Source of the DNA: Flavobacteriales bacterium
GTDB taxonomy: Bacteria; Bacteroidota; Bacteroidia; Flavobacteriales; Flavobacteriaceae
Direction of reading: 5' to 3'
NCBI GenBank assembly: GCA_024229195.1
Contig: JAAESS010000109.1
Coordinates: 1-41,286, forward strand
DNA length: 41,286 nt
The position numbers and the translations under genes were made by a program. The stretch's first letter is position 1. Each line of letters begins with the position of its first letter. Below the pieces are notes generated by a model that made no database searches, was not told the DNA's origin, and saw only the letters and a program-made list of their open reading frames with translations. Below are positions 33,530 to 41,256 of the stretch, in pieces.

Positions 33530-34228
33530 TTAAGAGTTAATAAAGTTTTGAAGTTCCACAATCTTTTTGTGCTGTTTGAACACACCGCCATAAAAAGCAG
33601 TTACAGTTGCCGAGGTATCGTCTTTTATACCTCTTGATGAAACACATAGGTGTTTAGCATCAATGATCACTGCAACATCTTCTGTGTCAAGCGCTTCTTG
33701 AAGGTCTTTGGCAATCTGGTTGGTTAAACGTTCTTGTACCTGAGGTCGTTTTGCGTAGTATTGAACAACTCTATTTAATTTTGACAAACCAATTACTTTT
33801 CCTGATGAAATATAAGCAACATGTGCCTTTCCGATGATAGGAACAAAATGATGTTCACAATTGGAATAAAAAGAAATATTTTTCTCAACCAACATTTGAT
33901 CATACTGATATTTATTATCAAAAAGTGCAATCTTTGGTTTGTTTTTAGGATCGAGCCCTGAGAAAATTTCTTCTATAAACATCTTGGCTACTCTATCAGG
34001 AGTACCTTGAAGAGAATCATCATTTAAGTCTAAACCGAGCGTATCCATGATTTCAGTGAAGTGAAATGCAATTCGCTTCTTTTTTTCTTCATCACTTATG
34101 AGAAAAGCTGTAGATTTCATTGGTGTGTCCATACTAGTTAGTATATGGTTATCACCAATTTCTTCGTGGTTTATAATTGAATTTTTTCTTGATTCGTTTT
34201 TGTTTAATAGGGCTTCATTTGTTTTCAT
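33530..34228 (-). CDS. folE: GTP cyclohydrolase I
   Basis: Makes 7,8-dihydroneopterin triphosphate from GTP, the first step to folate and tetrahydropterins. 232 residues including an extra N-terminal stretch of roughly 45 residues with no recognisable domain. The catalytic part has zinc ligands Cys124 and His127 (SNCEHHFVP) and Cys195 (KHLCVSSRG), GKVIGLSKLNRVVQYYAKRPQVQERLT and the GTPDRVAKM segment. It is between the flavin reductase and the SDR gene, all on the reverse strand; gaps are 74 and 50 bases. Pterins such as methenyltetrahydrofolate are photolyase antennae, and this gene is, as I recall, often beside photolyase genes in related bacteria; none is here. No -7 box was found ahead of it. 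Confidence 0.95.
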   Translation of the reverse strand: MKTNEALLNKNESRKNSIINHEEIGDNHILTSMDTPMKSTAFLISDEEKKKRIAFHFTEIMDTLGLDLNDDSLQGTPDRVAKMFIEEIFSGLDPKNKPKIALFDNKYQYDQMLVEKNISFYSNCEHHFVPIIGKAHVAYISSGKVIGLSKLNRVVQYYAKRPQVQERLTNQIAKDLQEALDTEDVAVIIDAKHLCVSSRGIKDDTSATVTAFYGGVFKQHKKIVELQNFINS

Positions 34229-34302
34229 AATTATCTTTTTTTAATGCTGTCTTGATATCGCAAAGCATTGGATTAAATTTATATTTAGTAGTTATGTTAT
34301 TC

Positions 34303-34920
34303 TTATTTTTTTGGTCTTTGGTATGGTAATCTTTTTTTTAGCTTCGGGATTGAATAGCCATCTAAACCATTTATAGCAACAATATTTCCTTTCGACAGAT
34401 CAATAAATCCGTCTTCGTTAAGCAGTTCATCGTCTATATACATTCCCATTATTTCACCAATAATCATGATCGTACCATTTATTTTAAAATGATGTTCTTC
34501 TCTGAATTTCATCTGCATTTGTACAGGCGCTCCTCTTACAAAAGGAGCCATAGAGACATGATCATAATCTTCAATTAATTCGGTCATTGCAAACTCAGAA
34601 ATATCAGCCTCGTATTTGGCAGAGCAATGATGGGCATCTTCAATAATATCCTCATGAATATGATTGATCGTGTAAGTTCCAGTTTCCTTAATATTTTGAT
34701 AAGTGTTACGAGGCACAGTGGTCGGTCTTGTTACAAAACCAAGTAAGGCAGGACTTGATCCTAAATGAATCACAGAACTGAATACCGCCACATTACTAAC
34801 GCCATCTTTGCTCTTTGTCGCAATTAAGTTCGCTGATTTGAAACCTGAGCAGGAATTGATCAGGTTAATGCGATAGAGATGCTCTAAGGTTGAGAGATAT
34901 TTTTGATCAAAATATTTCAT
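34303..34920 (-). CDS. Flavin reductase family protein
   Basis: FMN-binding split-barrel protein of 205 residues, likely an NAD(P)H:flavin oxidoreductase or a flavin-dependent enzyme. Seen: SANLIATKSKDGVSNVAVFSSVIHLGSSPALLGFVTRPT (FMN phosphate and isoalloxazine contacts), NTYQNIKETGTYTINHI, and the GEIMGMYIDDELL strand pair. Start overlaps the ABC1 gene stop by four bases (ATGA), so the two are translationally coupled. This type supplies reduced flavin; the acceptor is not evident. FolE follows after 74 bases. Confidence 0.88.
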   Translation of the reverse strand: MKYFDQKYLSTLEHLYRINLINSCSGFKSANLIATKSKDGVSNVAVFSSVIHLGSSPALLGFVTRPTTVPRNTYQNIKETGTYTINHIHEDIIEDAHHCSAKYEADISEFAMTELIEDYDHVSMAPFVRGAPVQMQMKFREEHHFKINGTIMIIGEIMGMYIDDELLNEDGFIDLSKGNIVAINGLDGYSIPKLKKRLPYQRPKK

Positions 34921-36230
34921 TTCAATGTTTGAAAATTATTAATATCAACATGTTTAGCTTTAAGGTCAAACATCAAATTATACAATCCAAAAAAAGTTCT
35001 ATTCATGTATATAAAGTGCTTGGAGCCTCTATTGCCATTCATTTTACGGAGCTCTGTGCTTTTGGTATATTTCTCACCTAGATCACTTATTTTTCCAAAA
35101 AAACCATGATCAGAGAAATCGAACACTTCGCTTTGAAATGGCTCTGTAAAAACAGTCAGCAATTCATGAAACATCTCAGAGAAGAAGCTGACTTCTTCTT
35201 TGCTGTCAGAGGGTATCAAAATTTCCAGTTCATATAATTTCTTTCTAAAAAACTCTGGGTTACTAAGATTTTCTTTTGTTGCTAATTCAAAATAAGGAAC
35301 ATAAAAGCTATCCGGAATAACTTTGATACACCCAAAATCAAGTGCTACCAGTTCCTTTTCAGGAGAAACAAGAAAGTTTCCTGGATGAGGGTCAGCGTGA
35401 ACTTTTTTGAGTACATGTATTTGATACATATAAAAATCCCATAAAGCCTGTCCGATTTTATCAAGATCTTTTTGCTCGTTGAAATGACTCACATATTCCG
35501 ATAAATGCTCTCCATGCATCCAATCCATCGTAAGAATTTTTTCAGAGGACAGTTCAGGATAATAATCCGGAAACACCAAGTTTGGTATGTGACGGCAAGA
35601 AGCAGCCATTTCCAGTGATTGATTGATTTCCTGATTGTAATCAGTCTCTTCTAGTAATTTGTCTTCCACTTCTTTAAAGTATTTATCAGACTCCTTACCT
35701 CTTATATTTAGCATTTTTATGGCAATAGGTTTAACCAGAGCCAAATCTGACCCGATACTGTTTGCTACTCCTGGATATTGAATTTTTACAGCTAATTCTT
35801 TTCCTTTGTTGTATGCTTTGTGAACCTGACCTATACTTGCTGCATTTACAGAAGTTGAATCGAAACTTTCATAAACCTCTTGGGGAGATTTTCCAAAATA
35901 CTTTTTAAAAGTCCTGATCACAAGGGCAGGAGAGAGTGGTGGCACAGAAAACTGCGACAGTGAAAATTTCTCTACATAGGCCTGTGGCATAATACTTTTT
36001 TCCATACTGAGCATTTGCGCTACTTTCAAAGCACTTCCTTTTAACTTTTTCAGACCATCATAGATGTCTTCAGCGTTATCTTCATTCAGCTTCGCTCTGG
36101 CCTCAACTTTATTTGTTGCCAGTTTATTTCCAAAGTATTTGATATAATTTACCCCAACCTTTGCACCAGTTTGCACTAGATTTGAGGCTCTTTCAACCTT
36201 TGTAATCGGAATTCTATCTATCGTATTCAT
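34917..36230 (-). CDS. ABC1/UbiB-family atypical kinase
   Basis: 437-residue protein kinase-like fold protein of the ABC1/ADCK/UbiB group, which acts in ubiquinone or other isoprenoid-lipid metabolism by ATP binding. Seen: KVAQM at 69-73 in place of the KxGQ motif, AASIGQVHKA (130-139, the nucleotide-binding loop), Lys149 in ELAVKIQYPG, HADPHPGNF at 278-286 and ALDFG at 296-300. The KxGQ position is Lys-Val-Ala-Gln, an Ala for Gly swap in the N-terminal inhibitory segment. Its start shares one base with the stop of the TetR-like gene (TAATG) and its stop overlaps the flavin reductase start by four bases, so all three are translationally coupled. Confidence 0.9.
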   Translation of the reverse strand: MNTIDRIPITKVERASNLVQTGAKVGVNYIKYFGNKLATNKVEARAKLNEDNAEDIYDGLKKLKGSALKVAQMLSMEKSIMPQAYVEKFSLSQFSVPPLSPALVIRTFKKYFGKSPQEVYESFDSTSVNAASIGQVHKAYNKGKELAVKIQYPGVANSIGSDLALVKPIAIKMLNIRGKESDKYFKEVEDKLLEETDYNQEINQSLEMAASCRHIPNLVFPDYYPELSSEKILTMDWMHGEHLSEYVSHFNEQKDLDKIGQALWDFYMYQIHVLKKVHADPHPGNFLVSPEKELVALDFGCIKVIPDSFYVPYFELATKENLSNPEFFRKKLYELEILIPSDSKEEVSFFSEMFHELLTVFTEPFQSEVFDFSDHGFFGKISDLGEKYTKSTELRKMNGNRGSKHFIYMNRTFFGLYNLMFDLKAKHVDINNFQTLK

Positions 36231-36886
36231 TAGTTCATGTAACTTTTTTCATTGTATAAAAATTTTCCTAGATCTATTACGCTTTTGAGGGGTTGTACGT
36301 TGAGCAGATCAAAACCGGTATTGATTGATTTTTCGATAAAAACATCTGTTTTTTCTAAACCTGCACTATCATCATTCATCCAAAATTTAAAACAAAGGAT
36401 CAACTGAACCCATAGACTTTCGGCTAAGGATTTACCCATTAACTTTTCAATTTTGGCATTTTTCAGGTCTAAAGTTTCGATTTCCAAGCTCTCTATCAAC
36501 TCGACGTATTTTGGTTTTAGGGTTGAGATTGTTTTGGGATATCTGGAGTTATTTTGATCCCTGTCCAGAATGCTGAGAACAAAGCTTCTATTCGCTGTTA
36601 GGATTTCAAAAAATGTATAGAAAAAAGTGAGTAATTTATTTCTTCCATTAAATGATCCATATTCTTCACTTTTTTCGAGTAAATCCATCGTTTGTTCAAA
36701 AAACGAATGAAAAATTGATTTTTCCACCGCTCCTAAATTTCCGAAAAACTCATAAAATTGCCCTTCATCAAAGTTATTCAGTTTTGCCAGTTGATACACG
36801 CTTTTTGGCGCTTCTCCATTTTCTAGGTAATAGTCCATATAGAAAGTGTAGATGTCGTTTTTCTTGATATTTTTCTTTCTTGCCAT
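36230..36886 (-). CDS. TetR-like transcriptional regulator
   Basis: 218 residues from the chosen ATG. The N-terminal 60 residues look like a TetR helix-turn-helix (MARKKNIKKNDIYTFYMDYYLENGEAPKSVYQLAKLNNFDEGQFYEFFGN), with YQLAK and YEFFGN in the recognition region, followed by an all-helical ligand-binding domain. It is the first gene of a coupled run with the ABC1 kinase and the flavin reductase, so it likely controls that run and itself. The frame is open 25 codons upstream, but those residues are a hydrophobic mix unlike a DNA-binding domain and overlap a possible operator, so the ATG at 36884-36886 is preferred. Effector unknown. Confidence 0.82.
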   Translation of the reverse strand: MARKKNIKKNDIYTFYMDYYLENGEAPKSVYQLAKLNNFDEGQFYEFFGNLGAVEKSIFHSFFEQTMDLLEKSEEYGSFNGRNKLLTFFYTFFEILTANRSFVLSILDRDQNNSRYPKTISTLKPKYVELIESLEIETLDLKNAKIEKLMGKSLAESLWVQLILCFKFWMNDDSAGLEKTDVFIEKSINTGFDLLNVQPLKSVIDLGKFLYNEKSYMN

Positions 36887-36896
36887 GATATATATT

Positions 36897-36912
36897 TTGT
36901 GTAAATATACAA
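36897..36912 (-). promoter_or_regulatory. Possible operator/promoter of the TetR operon
   Basis: TTGTGTAAATATACAA is an imperfect 16-base palindrome (6 of 8 positions symmetric) ending 10 bases before the TetR start. On the reverse strand it contains TATATTTA, one base off the -7 consensus. An autoregulatory site is plausible. Confidence 0.35.
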
Positions 36913-36946
36913 TTTGTTTAAGAAAAAACATAAATAGTTGAACAAA
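36913..36946. repeat. Imperfect inverted pair TTTGTTTAA / TTGAACAAA
   Basis: TTTGTTTAA (36913-36921) and TTGAACAAA (36938-36946) form an inverted repeat with one mismatch and a 16-base spacer, upstream of the TetR promoter. The second half is the same 9-mer found at three other intergenic places (see findings). Confidence 0.4.
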
Positions 36947-37008
36947 AAAACGTAAAACCACTCAGAAGTCCTTATTTATAGGAGTTTTGTGTACTCTGGA
37001 ATCAAATA

Positions 37009-37051
37009 AAACTTTTATGAGTCTTGTAATTCAGTTTTTTAATAAAAGTTT
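37009..37051. repeat. 10-bp inverted repeat
   Basis: AAACTTTTAT (37009-37018) and ATAAAAGTTT (37042-37051) are exact inverted copies separated by 23 bases, in the gap between the KCPFC protein and the TetR gene. No T run or strong GC core, so not a typical terminator. Confidence 0.4.
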
Positions 37052-37100
37052 GAAAAAGTCGCAATAGAGGTGTTTGTTCTTGTGACAATGTGGGCTGTGG

Positions 37101-37544
37101 TCAAGATTTAACCAAAAGAAAACGATAAAAATAATGAAAATTTCCATTGAACCAAGCACCAAAAAAGAAAGCGGTGTAGATGGTCCAAATTGGCAGCAAG
37201 GAGATGTTACCGTAAGAATCTAATAATAAAAGTATCAAGGCAGTAAGTACAATTATGATGGCTGTTTGAGATTTTTTTCCTTTGTAATTGAATAGAATAG
37301 AACCCAATACAAAAAGTCCAAGCAAGGGTTTCAAATGAATAAAAACGGGAACAAGAGCTGCATTATCAATATCAAAAAACATCATAAAAGCACCGGAATA
37401 AGCGGCTATGCAAAATGGACACTTTGGTAAAAGGATGAGTAAAACTGTCGATAAAAAAGAGACAAAACTATTTTTTTTGGATGGTGATTTTTCCAAAATT
37501 ATAATGGGCTTTGTCTTGCAGCATGGTGCCTTTTCTATTTCCAT
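37101..37544 (-). CDS. Small membrane protein with CC and KCPFC motifs
   Basis: 147 residues with about four membrane segments. The short N-terminal tail has EKAPCCKTK, a vicinal Cys pair, and the first membrane segment ends in LLPKCPFCIAAY. Paired Cys motifs in this layout recall MerC-type mercury or metal transporters, and I favour a heavy-metal or thiol-related role, but the family cannot be fixed from sequence alone. It stands alone between the TetR operon and the divergent xdhC gene. No promoter box was found. Confidence 0.7.
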   Translation of the reverse strand: MEIEKAPCCKTKPIIILEKSPSKKNSFVSFLSTVLLILLPKCPFCIAAYSGAFMMFFDIDNAALVPVFIHLKPLLGLFVLGSILFNYKGKKSQTAIIIVLTALILLLLDSYGNISLLPIWTIYTAFFFGAWFNGNFHYFYRFLLVKS

Positions 37545-37669
37545 TGTTGATTATTCTTTCTTGTGCTATTTCGATATGGATTCATTAATAATTAGCTAAA
37601 AATACGATAATTTAGTTTATTTAGATGGCAAAATTTACGAATAATGAAATATATAGACTAAAATTTGCC

Positions 37670-37677
37670 TATTTTTG
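37670..37677 (+). promoter_or_regulatory. -7 box of the xdhC promoter
   Basis: TATTTTTG, a TAnnTTTG match 16 bases before the ATG. No TTG at the -33 spacing. Confidence 0.5.
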
Positions 37678-37693
37678 AATAAAAAAATAGAGA

Positions 37694-38800
37694 ATGAAAG
37701 AAATAAAATCCATTTTAAAATTTTTTAAAGATGGCTTGTCATCAGGAGAGGAATGTGCAGTAGCTCAAGTAGTTAGAGTTGAAGGTTCTTCATATAGAAG
37801 AGAAGGAGCCAGGATGGTTGTATTTGAATCTGGAAATTTTGAAGGGGGTATCAGTGGTGGATGTCTCGAAGGAGATGCCTTAAAAAGATCGCAACTTGCC
37901 ATCTTAAAACAGGAATCTTCGATAGTGACATATGACACATCCAAAGAAATGGAAATTGGCATTGGACTCGGCTGTAACGGGATCATTGATGTTTTGCTCA
38001 CTCCTGTTAAAAGTGATTCAGAGAATATCAGGATTCTGGAAAAATGTGCATCTGAAAGAAAAACACATATTATCGTCACAATTACAGATTCCGATCTAAA
38101 AGATGAATCATTAAAATTAGGAAAATGCTTTTATTTTGATACTGAAACAAATAAGATCCAAGGAATTGAAAGCTCAGATCTAAAAAGTTATATGCAAAAT
38201 AAGATTGATCTTGTTCTGACGCAAAATAGATCAAGTACCTTCACTTATCCCTCAGAGTCAGGATCTCTGAGTTTTCATGTTGAATTGATTCCAGCTCAAT
38301 ATCATCTTGTGATCCACGGAGATAATTACGATGTCTATCCATTGATTCAAATGGCAGGATTGTTAGATTGGGAAATTAGTTTGGTAGGAAACGTACAAAA
38401 ATTGAAAAAAGAATTTTTACAACAGGTTAGAAACATTTATCCAAAGAATATGTCAGATCGACCAAAAATTGATGATCGAACGGCTGTGATTTTGATGGCG
38501 CATGATTTTAAAACAGATGTGCAAAACTTAAAAGATACGCTTGATAGCAAGGCACCTTACATCGCAAGTTTGGGCCCAAAAAAAAGATTTGAAAAGATGA
38601 AGGATAAGTTCAAGACAGATGGGTATTCTATGAGCGAGAAGGACCTAGAACGGATTCATGCACCTTGTGGCTTGGAAATTGGCGCTGATTCTCCGGAGGA
38701 AATAGCGTTGAGCATTTGTTCAGAAATCATCAGTTCTTTTACAGGTAAAAAAGGTGGGATGTTAAGAAATAAGCTAGACCCTATTCACGACAGGTTTTAA
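37694..38800 (+). CDS. XdhC/CoxI-family molybdenum cofactor insertion protein
   Basis: Binds molybdenum cofactor, helps its sulfuration and inserts it into xanthine dehydrogenase-type enzymes; in Rhodobacter capsulatus XdhC works with a NifS-like desulfurase. 368 residues with two parts: an N-terminal XdhC_CoxI domain (EGSSYRREGARMVV, Cys57 in GGISGGCLEGDAL, IGIGLGCNGIIDVLL) and a C-terminal Rossmann domain from about 205 (YHLVIHGDNYDVYPLIQMAGLLDWEISLVG). The usual closing HAPIGLDIGA reads HAPCGLEIGA here. It is tail to tail with a cysteine desulfurase (14 bases), with the molybdenum hydroxylase genes just beyond. Confidence 0.93.
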   Translation: MKEIKSILKFFKDGLSSGEECAVAQVVRVEGSSYRREGARMVVFESGNFEGGISGGCLEGDALKRSQLAILKQESSIVTYDTSKEMEIGIGLGCNGIIDVLLTPVKSDSENIRILEKCASERKTHIIVTITDSDLKDESLKLGKCFYFDTETNKIQGIESSDLKSYMQNKIDLVLTQNRSSTFTYPSESGSLSFHVELIPAQYHLVIHGDNYDVYPLIQMAGLLDWEISLVGNVQKLKKEFLQQVRNIYPKNMSDRPKIDDRTAVILMAHDFKTDVQNLKDTLDSKAPYIASLGPKKRFEKMKDKFKTDGYSMSEKDLERIHAPCGLEIGADSPEEIALSICSEIISSFTGKKGGMLRNKLDPIHDRF

Positions 38801-38814
38801 TCAGGATCAAAGTG

Positions 38815-39996
38815 TTATAAGGATCTTCGTTCCCAAAGGATATTATTTGATCTTTGTTTTGCCACCTCTTGACCCACTATTCCAATAATCTTATCAATGT
38901 CTGATTCTTTTGTAAACCTGCCCAGACTAAAACGAATTGATGAAAAAGCCATATTTCGTTCCAAACCCATGGCTAATAAGACATGAGAAGGATTTTCGTT
39001 CGCAGAGTTGCAGGCAGAACCATTTGATACTGCCATAGATTTACTCAAAGCACTCAGAAGTTTGAAACCATCAACATAAGCAAAAGAGATATTTAAAGTG
39101 TTAGGCAATCGCTCAGTAGTTCTGCTGTTTGAATATGACTCTTCAATTTCAAGTAATCCTGATTCTAATTGATTTCTCATATCGATGAAATGTTGCCCTT
39201 CTTTTTTCAAATCAGCATATGATATTTCTATGGCTTTTGAAAAACCTGCAATTGCCGGTGTATTTAGCGTGCCACCTCTTATCTTTTTTTGCTGTCCGCC
39301 GCCTTGAATAAAATTGCGAATAATTTGACTATCAGATCTGTTTTTAACATAAACCAAACCTATCCCTTTCGGACCATACAGTTTATGCGCTGAAAAACAG
39401 GCAAAATCCACCGTACTAAATACATCCTCCAAATCAATTTTCCCTAAACTCTGAGTTGCATCACTAAACAAATAAATTCCTTTTCCTTTAATGATTTCTC
39501 TAATTTTTTTTAAAGGTTGAATGATTCCGGTTTCATTATTTGAATGCATTATTGAGACTAAAATTGTTTCTGGGCGTATGGCTTGTTTCAATTGTTCAAG
39601 ATCGATCATACCATTAGCCTGAACATCGAGATACGTCATACTGACACCCTCATATCGCTCTAAAAAATCACAAGTATCGAGCACGGCCTTATGCTCAGTT
39701 TTACAGGTTATAATATGATTACCGCCAAGTTCAAATTTGCTACTAAAACTTTTTAATATCATATTGATACTTTCAGTTGCGCCTGAAGTATAAATAATAT
39801 CATCAACTGAAATTCCTAAAGTTCTTGCTATGACACTGCTAGAGTCAGTTATGTAATCCTTTGCAAGCCAACCATAACTGTGATGTGCACTTGATGGATT
39901 TCCAAAATTTTCACAAAAAAAGGGCATCATATAATCAAGCACTCTCTGATCACAAGGTGTTGTTGCATTGTAGTCTAAATATATTCTGTTATTCAT
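38815..39996 (-). CDS. Cysteine desulfurase (IscS/NifS-like), probably for molybdenum cofactor sulfuration
   Basis: PLP enzyme that takes sulfur from cysteine as a persulfide. 393 residues. Seen: YLDYNATTPCD, SGATESINM, TEHKAVLDTC, SDATQSLGKID, PLP lysine Lys205 in SAHKLYGPKG, and the persulfide Cys329 in SNGSACNSANENPSHVL, in a short loop typical of the IscS type. No scaffold protein (IscU/SufU) or other Fe-S assembly gene is adjacent. Its neighbours are xdhC and the molybdenum hydroxylase subunits, so a dedicated sulfur supply to XdhC-bound cofactor is the best reading, an inference from context. It is convergent with xdhC and divergent from the hydroxylase genes. Confidence 0.92.
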   Translation of the reverse strand: MNNRIYLDYNATTPCDQRVLDYMMPFFCENFGNPSSAHHSYGWLAKDYITDSSSVIARTLGISVDDIIYTSGATESINMILKSFSSKFELGGNHIITCKTEHKAVLDTCDFLERYEGVSMTYLDVQANGMIDLEQLKQAIRPETILVSIMHSNNETGIIQPLKKIREIIKGKGIYLFSDATQSLGKIDLEDVFSTVDFACFSAHKLYGPKGIGLVYVKNRSDSQIIRNFIQGGGQQKKIRGGTLNTPAIAGFSKAIEISYADLKKEGQHFIDMRNQLESGLLEIEESYSNSRTTERLPNTLNISFAYVDGFKLLSALSKSMAVSNGSACNSANENPSHVLLAMGLERNMAFSSIRFSLGRFTKESDIDKIIGIVGQEVAKQRSNNILWERRSL

Positions 39997-40374
39997 AAGT
40001 TCAACCGAAGAATCGGATAGTTTCGCACCCTCAAATTTAAGGTAATTTTGGAAATATTTGTTTTAAAATTGAATTTGACAGCTTTAAAAAGAAGAATAAA
40101 CCGACATGTTTTTATTGTTTTTTTTGACTGTTGCTTGTTTGTTCAAATGCTATTTTTGAAGCTTTTATAAGTCAAATAACTATGTTTTGCTTAACTAATA
40201 TTGCGAATTTATTCGTAACACTTGAACAAAATTGAAATAGTCAACAAATATCAAATCGAAAATATTACGGTCAATAATCATTAATATGGTAAATATAAAT
40301 GTGTCAATTTGTGATTACCATAAAAATTATCAAAATTGTTGTATATTTATGAACACTAATAATTCTAAAAACAA
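39997..40374. other. 378-base divergent gap between the desulfurase and the FAD subunit
   Basis: No gene. It contains two inverted copies of TTTGTTCAA (40138-40146 and 40222-40230), a small CGAAT/ATTCG palindrome (40204-40215), the TATGGTAA/TTACCATA inverted repeat described separately and a TATATTTA near-match to the -7 consensus (40342-40349), 25 bases before the FAD subunit ATG. This reads as a regulatory region for the molybdenum hydroxylase operon. Confidence 0.5.
40285..40322. promoter_or_regulatory. Inverted repeat TATGGTAA-N22-TTACCATA, candidate operator
   Basis: Exact 8-base inverted arms at 40285-40292 and 40315-40322 with 22 bases between. It lies 19 bases upstream of the likely -7 box for the FAD subunit gene, where a regulator would bind. 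Confidence 0.4.
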
Positions 40375-41244
40375 ATGATTCCTTCTAAATTTACCTACCA
40401 TAAAGCGACTACGCTAAAAGATGCGATTGCTTTATCTCAAGAACATGGGGAAGATGCAAAATATATGTCTGGAGGGCATAGTTTGCTACCCATGATGAAA
40501 TTGCGTTTTGCAACGCCTGAACATATTATTGATATTAGTAAAATCGAAGGTCTTTCCTATATTAAGGAAGACGGAGATTGTCTAAAAATCGGAGCACTTA
40601 CGACTCAAACTGAAATGGAGTATTCTGATCTGATCAATGAAAACTATTCCATTTTTTCAGATGCTATTCATTTAACTGCAGATCCTTCGGTAAGGAATAT
40701 CGGTACTATTGGTGGCAATATTGCTCATGGCGATGCAGCCAATGACCAACCAGCCTTAATGCTTGCAATGCGAGCAACCGTTATTGCAGAGGGTGTTGAT
40801 GGTCAAAAATCAATTCCGATTGACGATTTTTTTCATGGATTTTACATGACAGCTTTAGAACAATCGGATGTATTGGTCGAAATTCAGGTTCCCAAAGCAA
40901 AAAAAGGGGCAGGGGGAGCTTATCATAAAGTGGAAAGAAAAGTTGGTGATTATGCCACCGCCGGAGTTGCGGTTCATGTTGAGATCGATGATGATGGTAT
41001 TTGTCAGGAAGTTGGTATTGGACTTACCAATGTAAGTGCAGTTCCAATGCGCCTTGATAGAGGAGAAGAGTTAATAAGAGGTAAGAAAATAACAGATGAG
41101 CTGATTGCCCAGGTTGGAGTTGTCGCAAGTGAAGATTGCGAACCCACTTCTGACTTAAGAGGATCTGAAGCTTATAAAAGATCTATTGTAAATACTATTA
41201 CTCAGCGTATGATTAGGTTAGCGATCGAGCGTTCAAATCACTAA
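40375..41244 (+). CDS. CoxM-like FAD-binding subunit of a molybdenum hydroxylase
   Basis: Medium subunit of the xanthine dehydrogenase / CO dehydrogenase family: carries FAD that passes electrons from the 2Fe-2S clusters to an acceptor. 289 residues. FAD contacts: MSGGHSLLPMMKLR (31-44) and RNIGTIGGNIAHGDAANDQPALML (107-130), the latter closely like CoxM; C-terminal domain with KVERKVGDYATAGVAV and a GLTNVSAVPMR turn. Stand-alone FAD subunits belong to three-subunit enzymes, and the next gene fits the 2Fe-2S subunit, giving M-S order as in coxMSL. The substrate cannot be told without the large subunit. Confidence 0.93.
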   Translation: MIPSKFTYHKATTLKDAIALSQEHGEDAKYMSGGHSLLPMMKLRFATPEHIIDISKIEGLSYIKEDGDCLKIGALTTQTEMEYSDLINENYSIFSDAIHLTADPSVRNIGTIGGNIAHGDAANDQPALMLAMRATVIAEGVDGQKSIPIDDFFHGFYMTALEQSDVLVEIQVPKAKKGAGGAYHKVERKVGDYATAGVAVHVEIDDDGICQEVGIGLTNVSAVPMRLDRGEELIRGKKITDELIAQVGVVASEDCEPTSDLRGSEAYKRSIVNTITQRMIRLAIERSNH

Positions 41245-41256
41245 AAAAATATAAAA

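Noticed and set aside
38815-39996. Housekeeping IscS for general Fe-S assembly
   Set aside because: No IscU, SufU, IscA or ferredoxin genes are adjacent, while xdhC and a molybdenum hydroxylase are; kept as an alternative but not preferred.
40204-40215. CGAAT/ATTCG palindrome in the gap before the FAD subunit
   Set aside because: Five-base arms are within chance for AT-rich DNA and there is no other support.
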